A stretch of DNA of 64,000 nt, from the NCBI RefSeq assembly GCF_013408245.1, contig NZ_JACBYS010000003.1, positions 186,001 to 250,000 of the forward strand, in the 5' to 3' direction. Numbering within the stretch: the first letter of the stretch is position 1; each line of letters opens with the position of its first letter. The position numbers and the translations under genes are program-made. Source of the DNA: Duganella sp. 1224 (GTDB lineage: Bacteria > Pseudomonadota > Gammaproteobacteria > Burkholderiales > Burkholderiaceae_D). Shown piece after piece: positions 1 through 9,160 of this stretch. The notes under the pieces are model-generated. The model made no database searches and was not told the origin of the DNA. It saw nothing but the letters and a program-made list of their open reading frames with translations.

Positions 1-1
1 G

Positions 2-841
2 GGGCACGCCCATCCGGACATCCAGCCGGCCCAGATGGGCCTGCGCGACTTCCACCGCTACACCGCGCGCGACGGCCGCAACATCCCGGCCTATGTGACG
101 CTGCCGCCGGACAAGGCCGGCGGTCCGCGTCCGGCGGTGGTGCTGGTGCACGGCGGCCCGGCGGTGCGCGGCGCCACCTGGGAATGGGAGCCGGAGGCGC
201 AGTTTCTGGCCTCGCGCGGCTACGTGGTGATCCAGCCGGAATTCCGCGGCGGCACCGGTTTCGGCAGCGAGCACTTCAAGGCCGGCCTGCGCCAATGGGG
301 CCAGTCGATGCAGGACGACCTGGCCGACGCCGCGCAGTGGGCGGTCAAGCAGGGCTGGGCCGACCCCAAGCGCATCGCCATCGTCGGCAGCAGCTACGGC
401 GGCTATGCCACGCTGATGGGGCTGATCCAGAATCCGGACATCTTCCGTTGCGGCGTGGCCTCGGCCAGCGTCACCGACATCGACCTGATGTTCACCGTGT
501 CTTATTCGGACGCCTCGCAAGAGTCGCTGAAATACGGCATGCGCACGCTGATCGGCGATCCCGACAACGCCGCCGACGCCGCCCGCTTCCGCGCCCATTC
601 GCCGATCCTGCGCGCGGCCGAGCTGAAACAGCCGCTGCTGATGGCGCACGGGCTGGAGGACAAGCGCGTGCCGATCGTGCATGCCACCCGCTTCTACGAT
701 GCCGTCAAGCGCAGCAACCAGAACGTCGAGCTGCTCACCTATCCGAACGAAGGTCACGGCTGGCGCCATGACGATGACCGCATCGCCTTCTGGACCAAGG
801 TCGAGGGCTTCCTCGCGACCAATCTGCGCGACGCCAGGTAG
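2..841 (+). CDS. S9 family peptidase (prolyl oligopeptidase type), C-terminal part
   Basis: This is the alpha/beta-hydrolase end of a serine peptidase. The reading frame is open to the left edge, so the start and the usual N-terminal beta-propeller lie outside the window; the ATG at 35 is internal. Visible motifs are the oxyanion region VLVHGGP, the nucleophile motif GSSYGGYA (Ser codon at about 392), an acidic residue in GLEDKRVP and the catalytic His in NEGHGWR near 755. Members of this family cleave short peptides, often at proline, in the cytoplasm or periplasm; localisation cannot be judged without the N-terminus. The next gene is convergent. The family call is firm, the substrate is unknown. 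Confidence 0.9.
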   Translation, partial: GHAHPDIQPAQMGLRDFHRYTARDGRNIPAYVTLPPDKAGGPRPAVVLVHGGPAVRGATWEWEPEAQFLASRGYVVIQPEFRGGTGFGSEHFKAGLRQWGQSMQDDLADAAQWAVKQGWADPKRIAIVGSSYGGYATLMGLIQNPDIFRCGVASASVTDIDLMFTVSYSDASQESLKYGMRTLIGDPDNAADAARFRAHSPILRAAELKQPLLMAHGLEDKRVPIVHATRFYDAVKRSNQNVELLTYPNEGHGWRHDDDRIAFWTKVEGFLATNLRDAR

Positions 842-844
842 GCG

Positions 845-1771
845 TCAGAGTTCGGCCAGCGCCTTGAGGTGGGCCACCACGCTGCGGCCCAGCGCGGACA
901 GGTTGTAGCCGCCCTCCAGGCAGCTGACGATGCGGCCCCTGGCGTACAGCCGGGCCACGTCCATCATCTGCTGCGTGATCCAGGCGTAGTCGTCCTCCAC
1001 CAGCCCCATGCCGCCGATGTCGTCCTCGCGGTGGGCGTCGAAGCCGGCCGAGATGAAGATCATCTCCGGCTGGAACGCGTGCAGCGCCGGCAGCCATTGC
1101 TCGGTGACGATCCGCCGCACCACGTCCCCCTTGGTATAGGCCGGCACCGGCACGTTGACCTGGTGGTCGGTGATCGGCTGCGGCTCGCAGTACGGGTACA
1201 GCGGGTGCTGGAAGAAGCTGACCATCAGCGCGCGCGGCTCGTGCCTGAACGCTTCCTCGGTGCCGTTGCCGTGGTGGACGTCGAAGTCGACGATGGCCAC
1301 CCGTTGCAGCCCGCGCACGTCCAGCGCGTGCTTGGCGGCGATGGCGACGTTGTTGAACAGGCAGAAGCCCATCGGCTCGACCGGCCGCGCGTGGTGGCCG
1401 GGCGGGCGCACCGAGCAGAAGGCGTTGTCGATTTCGCCGTCGATGACGGCGTCGGTGGCGGCCACCGCGGCGCCGGCCGCGCGCTGCGCCGCGCGCCAGC
1501 TCCAGGCGTTGAGCGAGGTGTCGCCGTCGATCGGGTAAGTTTCGCCCTCGGCCGGCACGTTGTCGCGCACGATGGCGATGGCGTTGGCGCTGTGGTTGCG
1601 GGCCAGGTCGGCCGGGTCCACCAGCGGCGCCTCGCGGTGGTCCAGCAGGTCGCTGATGTGCGAGCCGATCAGCTGGTCGGCAATCGCTTGCAGGCGCGCC
1701 GGCGACTCGGGATGCCAGTCGCCCATGTCGTGGCGCTGGCAGTCGGGATGGCTGTAGATGGCTGTGCTCAT
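845..1771 (-). CDS. Histone deacetylase-like amidohydrolase
   Basis: A 308-residue zinc-dependent deacetylase of the HDAC / acetoin-utilisation / acetylpolyamine amidohydrolase superfamily. Family motifs appear in order: RPPGHHA (general base histidines), DFDVHHGNGT (zinc ligands Asp and His), SAGFDAH (second zinc Asp) and CLEGGYN close to the C-terminus. Length and motif spacing fit a complete single-domain enzyme. The ATG at 1771 gives the N-terminus MSTAIYSHPDC, the usual HDAC opening; the frame stays open further upstream but that part overlaps the divergent moxR-like gene. Bacterial members remove acyl groups from polyamines or small amides; the substrate here is not evident from context. 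It is divergent from the MoxR operon, with an 84-bp gap. Confidence 0.9.
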   Translation of the reverse strand: MSTAIYSHPDCQRHDMGDWHPESPARLQAIADQLIGSHISDLLDHREAPLVDPADLARNHSANAIAIVRDNVPAEGETYPIDGDTSLNAWSWRAAQRAAGAAVAATDAVIDGEIDNAFCSVRPPGHHARPVEPMGFCLFNNVAIAAKHALDVRGLQRVAIVDFDVHHGNGTEEAFRHEPRALMVSFFQHPLYPYCEPQPITDHQVNVPVPAYTKGDVVRRIVTEQWLPALHAFQPEMIFISAGFDAHREDDIGGMGLVEDDYAWITQQMMDVARLYARGRIVSCLEGGYNLSALGRSVVAHLKALAEL

Positions 1772-1855
1772 GTGACTTCGGTGTCTCGTTTTTTTTGCTG
1801 CCGCGAGCGGTTTCTCGCATAGAATCGCTTCAGGCGCTAATCTACCATACATATC

Positions 1856-2776
<921 letters not shown>

Positions 2777-3772
2777 ATGGCCGGGCTGCTGCAGGCGCTG
2801 TACCGCAGGGGCCGTGACAAATGGCTGTTTCAGTTGCGCGACAGCGAGCCGGGCACGGTGACGCTGACCATGCGCCGGGTGTTCATCGTGCCGACCCGCG
2901 CCGGGCTGGCGTTTGCGGCGCTGCTGCTGGTGATGCTGATCGGCGCGCTGAATTACAACCTCGGGCTGGGCTTTGCGCTGACGTTCTTCGTCGGCGCCTG
3001 CGCGGTGGCGGACATGGTGCTGACCGCGCGCAACCTGGCATTGCTGCGGCTGGCGCCGGGCCGCGCGCAGCCGGTGTTCGCCGGCGAGGAGGCGCGCTTC
3101 GAGCTGCATCTGCAGAACCCCACGCGGCGCGAGCGCTATGCCGTGTGGCTGGGTTTTCAGGCCGACGGCGAACCGCGCCAGGTGGCCGATGTGCCGGCCG
3201 GCGCTGGCGGCATGGTGAGCTTGTCCGCGCCGGCGCGTGAACGCGGCTGGCTGGCGGCGCCGCGCGTGCGGCTGGTGACGCGTTTCCCGCTGGGGCTGTT
3301 CAAGGCGTGGAGCTATTGGCAACCGGACGCGCGGGTGCTGGTGTATCCGGCACCCGAGTGGCCGCCGGCGCCGCTGCCGTCGTCGGGCGCGGCCAGCGAG
3401 GATGGGCATGGCACCGTGGGGCTGGATAATTTTGCCGGCATCCGCGCCTACCAGGCCGGCGACCCGCTGCGGCATCTGGCGTGGCGGCAGATCGCGCGCC
3501 ACGATCCGGCGCTGGGCGGGCAATTGGTGACCAAGCATTTCGAGGGCGGCGCGGTGGCCGAGCTGGCGCTGGATTTCGCCGCGCTGCCGGCGCAGATGGC
3601 GCTGGAGCACAAGCTGTCGCGGATGGCGGGCTGGGTGCTGGAGGCCGAGCAGCGCGCGCTGCCCTACCGCTTCCGCCTGGCCCGACACGACTACGGCCCC
3701 GCCCTTGGCGACGCCCACCGCGCCGCCTGCCTGCGCGCGCTGGCCCTGTTCGGCCGGGAGGACGCGCCATGA
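2777..3772 (+). CDS. DUF58 domain-containing membrane protein
   Basis: A 331-residue protein with two transmembrane segments near the N-terminus (about residues 43-60 and 62-80). A domain outside the membrane core contains the DUF58 signature: a VYPAPEW strand, then GIRAYQAGDPLRHLAWR about 45 residues later, then the VWA-like end. DUF58 proteins are regular partners of MoxR ATPases and are thought to be their substrates or adaptors at the membrane. It starts directly after the MoxR stop codon and overlaps the next gene by ATGA (3769-3772), so translation of the three is probably coupled. The precise role is unknown. Confidence 0.92.
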   Translation: MAGLLQALYRRGRDKWLFQLRDSEPGTVTLTMRRVFIVPTRAGLAFAALLLVMLIGALNYNLGLGFALTFFVGACAVADMVLTARNLALLRLAPGRAQPVFAGEEARFELHLQNPTRRERYAVWLGFQADGEPRQVADVPAGAGGMVSLSAPARERGWLAAPRVRLVTRFPLGLFKAWSYWQPDARVLVYPAPEWPPAPLPSSGAASEDGHGTVGLDNFAGIRAYQAGDPLRHLAWRQIARHDPALGGQLVTKHFEGGAVAELALDFAALPAQMALEHKLSRMAGWVLEAEQRALPYRFRLARHDYGPALGDAHRAACLRALALFGREDAP

Positions 3773-6024
3773 GCGGCACGCTCCCGCCGCCCCCGCACGC
3801 CGACGACACCACCCGGCGCGACGCAGCCGGGCAGCCCGCGCCGGATCCTGCGGTGATGTCCGCCCCCCTCCACGCCCCCGGCCGGGCGCCGGCTGCGCCG
3901 GGTGCGCCGGGTGCGAGGCTGGCGCTGCGGTTGACGCGCGACAAGTCCGACACGCTGCTGTTGCTGGCCGCCGCGCTGATGGTGCTGGCGCCGCACTTCG
4001 GCCACCTGCCGTCGTGGATCAGCGCGCTCGCCTGCGCCACCCTGCTGTGGCGCGCCGTCCTCACGTGGCGGGGCAAGCGCATGCCGTCGGCCTGGGTGCT
4101 GCTGCCGGTGGCGCTGGCTGCCATGACCGGGGTCTACCGCAGCTACCACACGCTGCTGGGCCGCGACGCCGGCGTCGCCATGCTGGTGCTGCTGCTGGCC
4201 TTCAAGCTGCTGGAAATGCACGCCCGGCGCGACCTGTTCGTGGTCACCTTCCTCAGCTTCTTCGTGCTGCTGACCGGTTTCCTCTACTCGCAATCGATGC
4301 CCGCCGCGCTGTGGACCGCGCTGACCTTGCTGGCGCTGCTGACTGCCCAACAGTCCTTCCAGTACACCGGCACGGTGCCGCCGCTGACGCAACGGTTGCG
4401 CACCTCGGTCCGGGTGACCGCGCTGGCGGCGCCGCTGGCGCTGCTGCTGTTTGTCGCCTTCCCGCGCATCCAGGGGCCGCTGTGGGGCCTGCCCGGCGAC
4501 GCCAGCGCCGGCCGCTCCGGCCTGGGCGACACCATGGCGCCGGGCACGCTATCGTCGCTGGCGCAGTCCGACGACGTCGCCTTCCGCGTGCGCTTCACCG
4601 GCGCCGTGCCGGCGCAACCGCGGCTGTACTGGCGCAGCATCGTGCTGGGCGACTACGATGGCCGCACCTGGACCCGCGTGCCGCGCAAACGCGGCCTGCA
4701 GCGGCTGGACGTGGCCATCCACGCGCGCGGCGCGCCGGTGCGCTACGAATTGACCATGGAGCCCAGCAACACCCGCTGGCTGGCGCTGCTGGAACTGGCC
4801 GCGCCGGACCTGAGCGTGCCCGGCTACCGCCTGCGCGACAGCGACGAGATGGAACAATTCACCACCGAGCCGATCACCCGCCGCATCCGCTACGACGCGG
4901 CCGCCTACCTCGACTACACGCTGCAAGTCGGCGAACAGCCAGAGCACATGGCCCGCTGGCTGGAGCTGCCGGCCGGCTTCAACCCGCGCGCACTCGCGCT
5001 GGCGCGCCAGCTGCGGGTTGCCGCGCTGGCCGCGACGCCGGGCGCGGCCACCAGCACCGGGGACGCCGCACCCGGCCCCAGCGCCCCACCCTCCGCCTCG
5101 CTCTCTGCCTTGTCCTCCGCCTCGTCCTCCGCCCCGCTGAGCGCGGCGCAGGCGCAACAGCTGAGCAATGCCGTGCTGACGCGCTTCCGCACGCAAGACT
5201 ACCGCTACACGCTGGAACCGCCACTGACCGGCGCCAACGCCGTCGACGACTTCCTGTTCACCACCCGCGCCGGCTTCTGCGAGCACTACGCCGGCGCCTA
5301 CGTGGTGCTGATGCGCGCCATGGGCGTGCCGGCGCGCGTGGTCACCGGCTACCAGGGCGGCGAACGCAACCCGGTCGACGGCTACCTCACCGTGCGCCAG
5401 TCCGACGCCCACGCCTGGGCCGAAATCTGGACCAGCCAGGCCGGCTGGCAGCGCGTCGACCCCACCGCCGCCGTCGCCCCCGAGCGGGTCCAGCGCAACC
5501 TGGCGCGCGCCCTGCCGCGCAACGCGCCATTCGGTCTGGCGCCGCTGCTGGACCTGCCCAACCAGCCCGGTTCGTGGCTGGCGCAACTCAGATTCGCCTA
5601 TGGCGCGCTGAATAATTCTTGGAATCAATGGGTACTGGATTACAATCCCGATAGGCAGCGAAGTTTCCTCGAAGAACTAAGCAGCATGTTTGCGCGCTGG
5701 CGCACGGCACTCGGTGCGGCGCTGGTGGCAATATGGCTGTTCGTGTGGCGCTGGCGGCGCAGGCGCCGGCCGGCCGATCTGCTGGACGCGCTGTACGCCG
5801 CCTTCGCGCGGCAACAGGCGCGCCATGGCTACGGCCGGGCGCCGGACGAAGGGCCGCGCAGCTACGCGGCGCGCTTGCGCGGCATGCCGGCCAGCGCGGA
5901 GAAACACGCTGCCATGGAGCAGTTTTTGCACCTGTACGGTACGCTGAAATACGGCGCCGGCGGGACCGAATCACGCGCGGCGTCGCTGGCGGCGCTGCGC
6001 ACCTTGCTACGTTTATGCCGATGA
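3769..6024 (+). CDS. TgpA-like DUF3488 / transglutaminase-domain membrane protein
   Basis: A 751-residue protein. The N-terminal third is strongly hydrophobic with several membrane helices (DUF3488 region). It is followed by a periplasmic region with the transglutaminase-like core: Cys504 in AGFCEHYAG, His548 in SDAHAWAE and Asp564 in RVDPTAAV, the expected Cys-His-Asp triad. One more membrane helix lies near residue 645 (ALVAIWLFVW), then a cytoplasmic DUF4129-like tail. The ATG at 3769 overlaps the DUF58 stop and fixes the start; a longer in-frame extension is only open frame. A Ser/Ala/Pro-rich stretch around residues 425-465 looks like a linker. TgpA in Pseudomonas is linked to envelope maintenance; the substrate here is unknown. 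Confidence 0.93.
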   Translation: MSGTLPPPPHADDTTRRDAAGQPAPDPAVMSAPLHAPGRAPAAPGAPGARLALRLTRDKSDTLLLLAAALMVLAPHFGHLPSWISALACATLLWRAVLTWRGKRMPSAWVLLPVALAAMTGVYRSYHTLLGRDAGVAMLVLLLAFKLLEMHARRDLFVVTFLSFFVLLTGFLYSQSMPAALWTALTLLALLTAQQSFQYTGTVPPLTQRLRTSVRVTALAAPLALLLFVAFPRIQGPLWGLPGDASAGRSGLGDTMAPGTLSSLAQSDDVAFRVRFTGAVPAQPRLYWRSIVLGDYDGRTWTRVPRKRGLQRLDVAIHARGAPVRYELTMEPSNTRWLALLELAAPDLSVPGYRLRDSDEMEQFTTEPITRRIRYDAAAYLDYTLQVGEQPEHMARWLELPAGFNPRALALARQLRVAALAATPGAATSTGDAAPGPSAPPSASLSALSSASSSAPLSAAQAQQLSNAVLTRFRTQDYRYTLEPPLTGANAVDDFLFTTRAGFCEHYAGAYVVLMRAMGVPARVVTGYQGGERNPVDGYLTVRQSDAHAWAEIWTSQAGWQRVDPTAAVAPERVQRNLARALPRNAPFGLAPLLDLPNQPGSWLAQLRFAYGALNNSWNQWVLDYNPDRQRSFLEELSSMFARWRTALGAALVAIWLFVWRWRRRRRPADLLDALYAAFARQQARHGYGRAPDEGPRSYAARLRGMPASAEKHAAMEQFLHLYGTLKYGAGGTESRAASLAALRTLLRLCR

Positions 6025-7169
6025 AGACTCTGATCACCGCCCTGCTGCTGAGCGCAGCCACCATCAGCCACGCCGCCCCGGTCGACCCGTACGGCTACAA
6101 GCTACCGCCCAGCATGCAACCGAAGAAAAAGGCCAAGAAGACGCCACCCAAGAAAGTGGTGCCGGCCATCGATTACGTCGGCGAGTACGTCAACTTTGGC
6201 GACTGGAAAGACGTGCGCGCCTTCCTCGACGACCTCACCACGCGCGACGGCTTCGACCGCGCCGAGCTCACCACGCTGATCAACCAGGTGCGCTACGTCG
6301 ACGCGGCGGTGCAGCTGGTCAAGCCGGCGCCGCCCGGCAAGCCGAAGAACTGGCAGGCGTACAGCAAGCTGATGATCGACCCGGTGCGCATCGACGCCGG
6401 CACCAAATTCTGGAACGACAACGCCGAGGCGCTGAGCCGGGCCGAATCGCTGTACGGCGTGCCGGCCGAGATCATCGTCGGCATCATCGGCATTGAGACG
6501 GTGTACGGCCGCAACACCGGCCGCTTCCGCGTGCTGGACGCGCTGACCACGCTGGCGTTCTCGTATCCGGAAGCGCCGCAACGGCGCGAGCGCATGGAAT
6601 TCTTCCGCGGCGAGCTGGAGGCCACGCTGCTGTACGCGCGCCAGACCGGCATCGATCCGCTGTCGCTGAAGGGCTCGTTTGCCGGCGCGCTGGGCATGCC
6701 GCAATTCATGCCGAGCAGCCTGATGAAATACGCGGTGGACTTCGACGGCAGCGGCGCCATCGACCTGCAGAACTCAGCCACCGACGCCATCGGCAGCGTC
6801 GCCGCCTTCCTGGTCGCGCACGGCTGGCAGCGCGAGCTGGGCGGACCGCCGGTGTACGCCGCCACGGTGTCGCCCAACCGCGCCTGGGAAACCATGCTGA
6901 ACCAGGGGCTGACGGCCAAGTACCGCGCCAGCGAACTGAACGCGGCCGGCGTGACCACGGCGGTGCCGGCGCCGGACCAGTTGTACGGCCTGGTGGACCT
7001 GCAAAACGGCGCCGACCCGACCGAATATTGGCTGGCCAACAACAACTTCTTTGCCGTCACGCAGTACAACCGCAGTTACTTCTACGCGATGTCGGTGCTG
7101 GAACTGGGGCGGGCGGTGCGGCTGTCACGCGGCGGCGCGGCCACGTCAACGGCCGCTTCAGGAATGTAA
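6021..7169 (+). CDS. mltB: Lytic murein transglycosylase B
   Basis: A 382-residue periplasmic enzyme that cleaves peptidoglycan between MurNAc and GlcNAc, forming 1,6-anhydro ends. The N-terminus is a signal peptide (MKTLITALLLSAATISHA) and a Lys-rich stretch follows. The catalytic glutamate is Glu159 in IGIETVYGRNTG, and the family motif ALGMPQFMPSS lies about 70 residues later. No lipobox cysteine is seen, so it is likely soluble in the periplasm rather than a lipoprotein. The ATG at 6021 overlaps the upstream TGA (ATGA), which supports co-translation; ATG 6015 is an alternative. Its presence at the end of the MoxR-DUF58-TgpA operon suggests the whole unit acts on the cell wall. Confidence 0.93.
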   Translation: MKTLITALLLSAATISHAAPVDPYGYKLPPSMQPKKKAKKTPPKKVVPAIDYVGEYVNFGDWKDVRAFLDDLTTRDGFDRAELTTLINQVRYVDAAVQLVKPAPPGKPKNWQAYSKLMIDPVRIDAGTKFWNDNAEALSRAESLYGVPAEIIVGIIGIETVYGRNTGRFRVLDALTTLAFSYPEAPQRRERMEFFRGELEATLLYARQTGIDPLSLKGSFAGALGMPQFMPSSLMKYAVDFDGSGAIDLQNSATDAIGSVAAFLVAHGWQRELGGPPVYAATVSPNRAWETMLNQGLTAKYRASELNAAGVTTAVPAPDQLYGLVDLQNGADPTEYWLANNNFFAVTQYNRSYFYAMSVLELGRAVRLSRGGAATSTAASGM

Positions 7170-7589
7170 GCAAGCGTAAATCGGCTTGAACCGCGCCACC
7201 GTGCGCGGTATTGTTTTGTTGACACTTGGCAATAGTTTGTTCACACTTGCGGTCATGACAGCGCGATATGAGCTGCTTTACAACGCGATTGTTATACAAT
7301 TAACTTTAATCGTTAATTAAAAGTGCGCACAGGCAGCTTAGCACAAAAGTCGGTGTATAATTCTCACACAATGTTGCAGACCGACAACAATACTCTGCGG
7401 TAAAAAGCTTTTTTGTATTGCTGCTGAGTATTAGATTGCGGAATGTTGTACAATTGTGTATATATTATGAAACTTGTTATCCTGGAATCCGTGTCCGTGT
7501 GTGAATTCTCCTGGTAAGGATGGACATTGACGCAGCAAAGCTCCGAGTGTTGTACTTTGCAGGACAACTTTACAGAAGGAAAAGACGAC
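7170..7589. other. AT-rich intergenic region, likely promoter region of the next gene
   Basis: This is 420 bases without a convincing gene. Most of it is clearly more AT-rich than the flanking DNA. It holds short palindromes such as TTGTACAA near 7446-7453 and several -10-like hexamers, including TATAAT at 7356-7361. I see no hairpin followed by a T run for the upstream mltB operon. The composition suggests a protein-binding or multi-promoter control region rather than decayed coding sequence. Confidence 0.5.
7436..7466 (+). promoter_or_regulatory. Putative sigma-70 promoter upstream of the small HTH-like gene
   Basis: A -35-like TTGCGG at 7436-7441 is followed, after 17 bases, by TATATA at 7459-7464 in an AT-rich stretch. 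It would give a leader of about 120 bases before the ATG at 7590. Only the matches and spacing support it; TATAAT at 7356 is an alternative. Confidence 0.35.
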
Positions 7590-7943
7590 ATGACAAACCA
7601 AGTCGGCATAGACATGAACAACGATGCGGATGGCGATGATCTGCTGCAATACAATCCCAACCGCCTGCTCGATACCCTGATCGAGAACCTGCGCCTGAAA
7701 AACGACGCAGCGCTGTCGCGCGCGCTGGAAGTGGCACCGCCCGTGATCAGCAAGATCCGTCACCACCGCCTGCCGGTCGGCGCTTCGCTGCTGATCCGCA
7801 TGCACGAGGTGAGCGATCTGAGCATCCGCGACCTGCGTTACCTGATGGGCGACCGCCGCAACAAGTTCCGCATCAGCGACAAGCAATTCAAGCCTAAAGA
7901 AGGCGAAACCCCAGGCGGCGGCAACAACAATAACCAGGGCTGA
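7590..7943 (+). CDS. Small conserved helix-turn-helix-like protein
   Basis: A 117-residue protein. The ATG at 7590 is preceded by AGAAGGAAAAG and is preferred over the TTG at 7527, which has no clear ribosome site. Residues about 25-95 form a helical region (NRLLDTLIENLRLKND, then ALSRALEVAPPVISKIRHHR) that reads like a Cro/phage-type helix-turn-helix: the PVISKIRHHRLPVG part resembles a recognition helix. The tail is Lys-rich and ends in GGGNNNNQG, probably disordered. I recall close relatives across Oxalobacteraceae, but no characterised function. It stands alone, with a long AT-rich region before it and a large palindrome after it. A DNA-binding role is inference. Confidence 0.75.
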   Translation: MTNQVGIDMNNDADGDDLLQYNPNRLLDTLIENLRLKNDAALSRALEVAPPVISKIRHHRLPVGASLLIRMHEVSDLSIRDLRYLMGDRRNKFRISDKQFKPKEGETPGGGNNNNQG

Positions 7944-8008
7944 TCCAGCCCGCCCCGTCCGGCCAGCACGCCCTCGCCCTGCACCACAGGGAGGAGGGCG
8001 TTGTTATT

Positions 8009-8104
8009 TAAACCGGGGTCAGTGCCGACATTCGGACACGAGCCCAACCGTAGCGACCGCTACGGTTGGGCTCGTGTCCGAATGTCGGCACTGACCCCGG
8101 TTTA
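8009..8104. repeat. Large perfect palindrome, 47-bp arms, 2-bp loop
   Basis: Left arm 8009-8055 is the exact reverse complement of right arm 8058-8104, with only AC between them. The arms include GGGGTCAGTGCCGACATTCG on the left and its complement on the right. The element ends five bases after the cysM stop (minus strand) and lies between two convergent genes. In RNA it would form a very stable hairpin for transcripts from either side, so it could act as a bidirectional terminator or 3'-end protector, although no T run follows. The GGGGTC/GACCCC ends recall the shorter palindromes elsewhere in the window. Confidence 0.97.
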
Positions 8105-8108
8105 GGGT

Positions 8109-9011
8109 TTAGGCGGGGAAAACGCCGGTGGACAGGTAGCGGTCGCCGCGGTCGCAGACGATGAAGACGATGGTGGCGTTTTCCACTGTGCTGGAAATGC
8201 GCAGCGCGATCTCGCAGGCGCCGGCGGCCGAAATGCCGCAGAAGATGCCTTCCTCGGCCGCCATGCGGCGCGCCATGCGCTCGGCCGCCGCCTGCGACAC
8301 CGACTCCACCCGGTCCACGCGCGAACGGTCGTAAATCTTCGGCAGATAAGCTTCCGGCCATTTGCGGATGCCTGGTATCGATGAGCCCTCCTCCGGCTCG
8401 GCGCCAATGATCTGGATCTCCGGATTCTGCTCCTTCAGGTAGCGCGAGGTGCCCATGATGGTGCCGGTGGTGCCCATGGCGCTGACGAAGTGGGTCACGC
8501 GGCCCTCGGTGTCGCGCCAGATTTCCGGCCCGGTGCTCTCGTAGTGGGCACGGGCGTTGTCCTGGTTGGCGAACTGGTCGAGGATGATGCCCTTGCCGTC
8601 CTTCTGCAGCTGCTCGGCCATGTCGCGCGCGTACTCCATGCCGCCGGTTTTCGGCGTCAGCAGGATCTGGGCGCCGTAGGCGGCCATGCTCTGGCGCCGC
8701 TCGACGCTGAGGTTTTCCGGCATCAGCAGCAGCATCTTGTAGCCGCGGATGGCGGCCGCCATCGCCAGCGCAATGCCGGTGTTGCCGCTGGTGGCCTCGA
8801 TCAGCGTGTCGCCCGGCTTGATGTCGCCCCGCTCCTCGGCGCGCGTCAGCATCGACATGGCGGCGCGGTCCTTGACCGAGCCGGCCGGATTGTTGCCTTC
8901 CAGCTTGCCGAGGATGATGTTGTTGCGGGCGGCCGCCTCGGCGCCGGGCAGGCGCGTCAACTGCACCAGCGGCGTGTTGCCGATCGTGTCTTGCAGGGTC
9001 TTGTAAGCCAT
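8109..9011 (-). CDS. cysM: Cysteine synthase B (O-acetylserine sulfhydrylase)
   Basis: A 300-residue PLP enzyme making cysteine from O-acetylserine and sulfide (or thiosulfate for the CysM isozyme). The PLP lysine is Lys47 in NPAGSVKDRAA; the substrate-binding loop TSGNTG and the phosphate-binding loop GTTGTIMG are intact. The short length and the C-terminal YLSTGVFPA match CysM better than CysK. The start ATG at 9011 gives MAYKTLQDTIGNTPLV, the standard N-terminus. It is divergent from the flavoprotein gene at 9161. In related genomes cysM sits next to comEA and the rfaE/lapB cluster; here accessory genes separate them. Confidence 0.95.
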   Translation of the reverse strand: MAYKTLQDTIGNTPLVQLTRLPGAEAAARNNIILGKLEGNNPAGSVKDRAAMSMLTRAEERGDIKPGDTLIEATSGNTGIALAMAAAIRGYKMLLLMPENLSVERRQSMAAYGAQILLTPKTGGMEYARDMAEQLQKDGKGIILDQFANQDNARAHYESTGPEIWRDTEGRVTHFVSAMGTTGTIMGTSRYLKEQNPEIQIIGAEPEEGSSIPGIRKWPEAYLPKIYDRSRVDRVESVSQAAAERMARRMAAEEGIFCGISAAGACEIALRISSTVENATIVFIVCDRGDRYLSTGVFPA

Positions 9012-9160
9012 CGTGTTATTGTCTGTCAGTTCGCCAAAACAGCCATTTTAGCCGAGTTGCCCGAAAGCGGCGGACTACCCCATAAGACTTTGGACGGCGG
9101 GCGCCGCATCGGCTAGACTTGCATCAACTCTGCAACCAGCTTCATAACCTCGGATTCACC

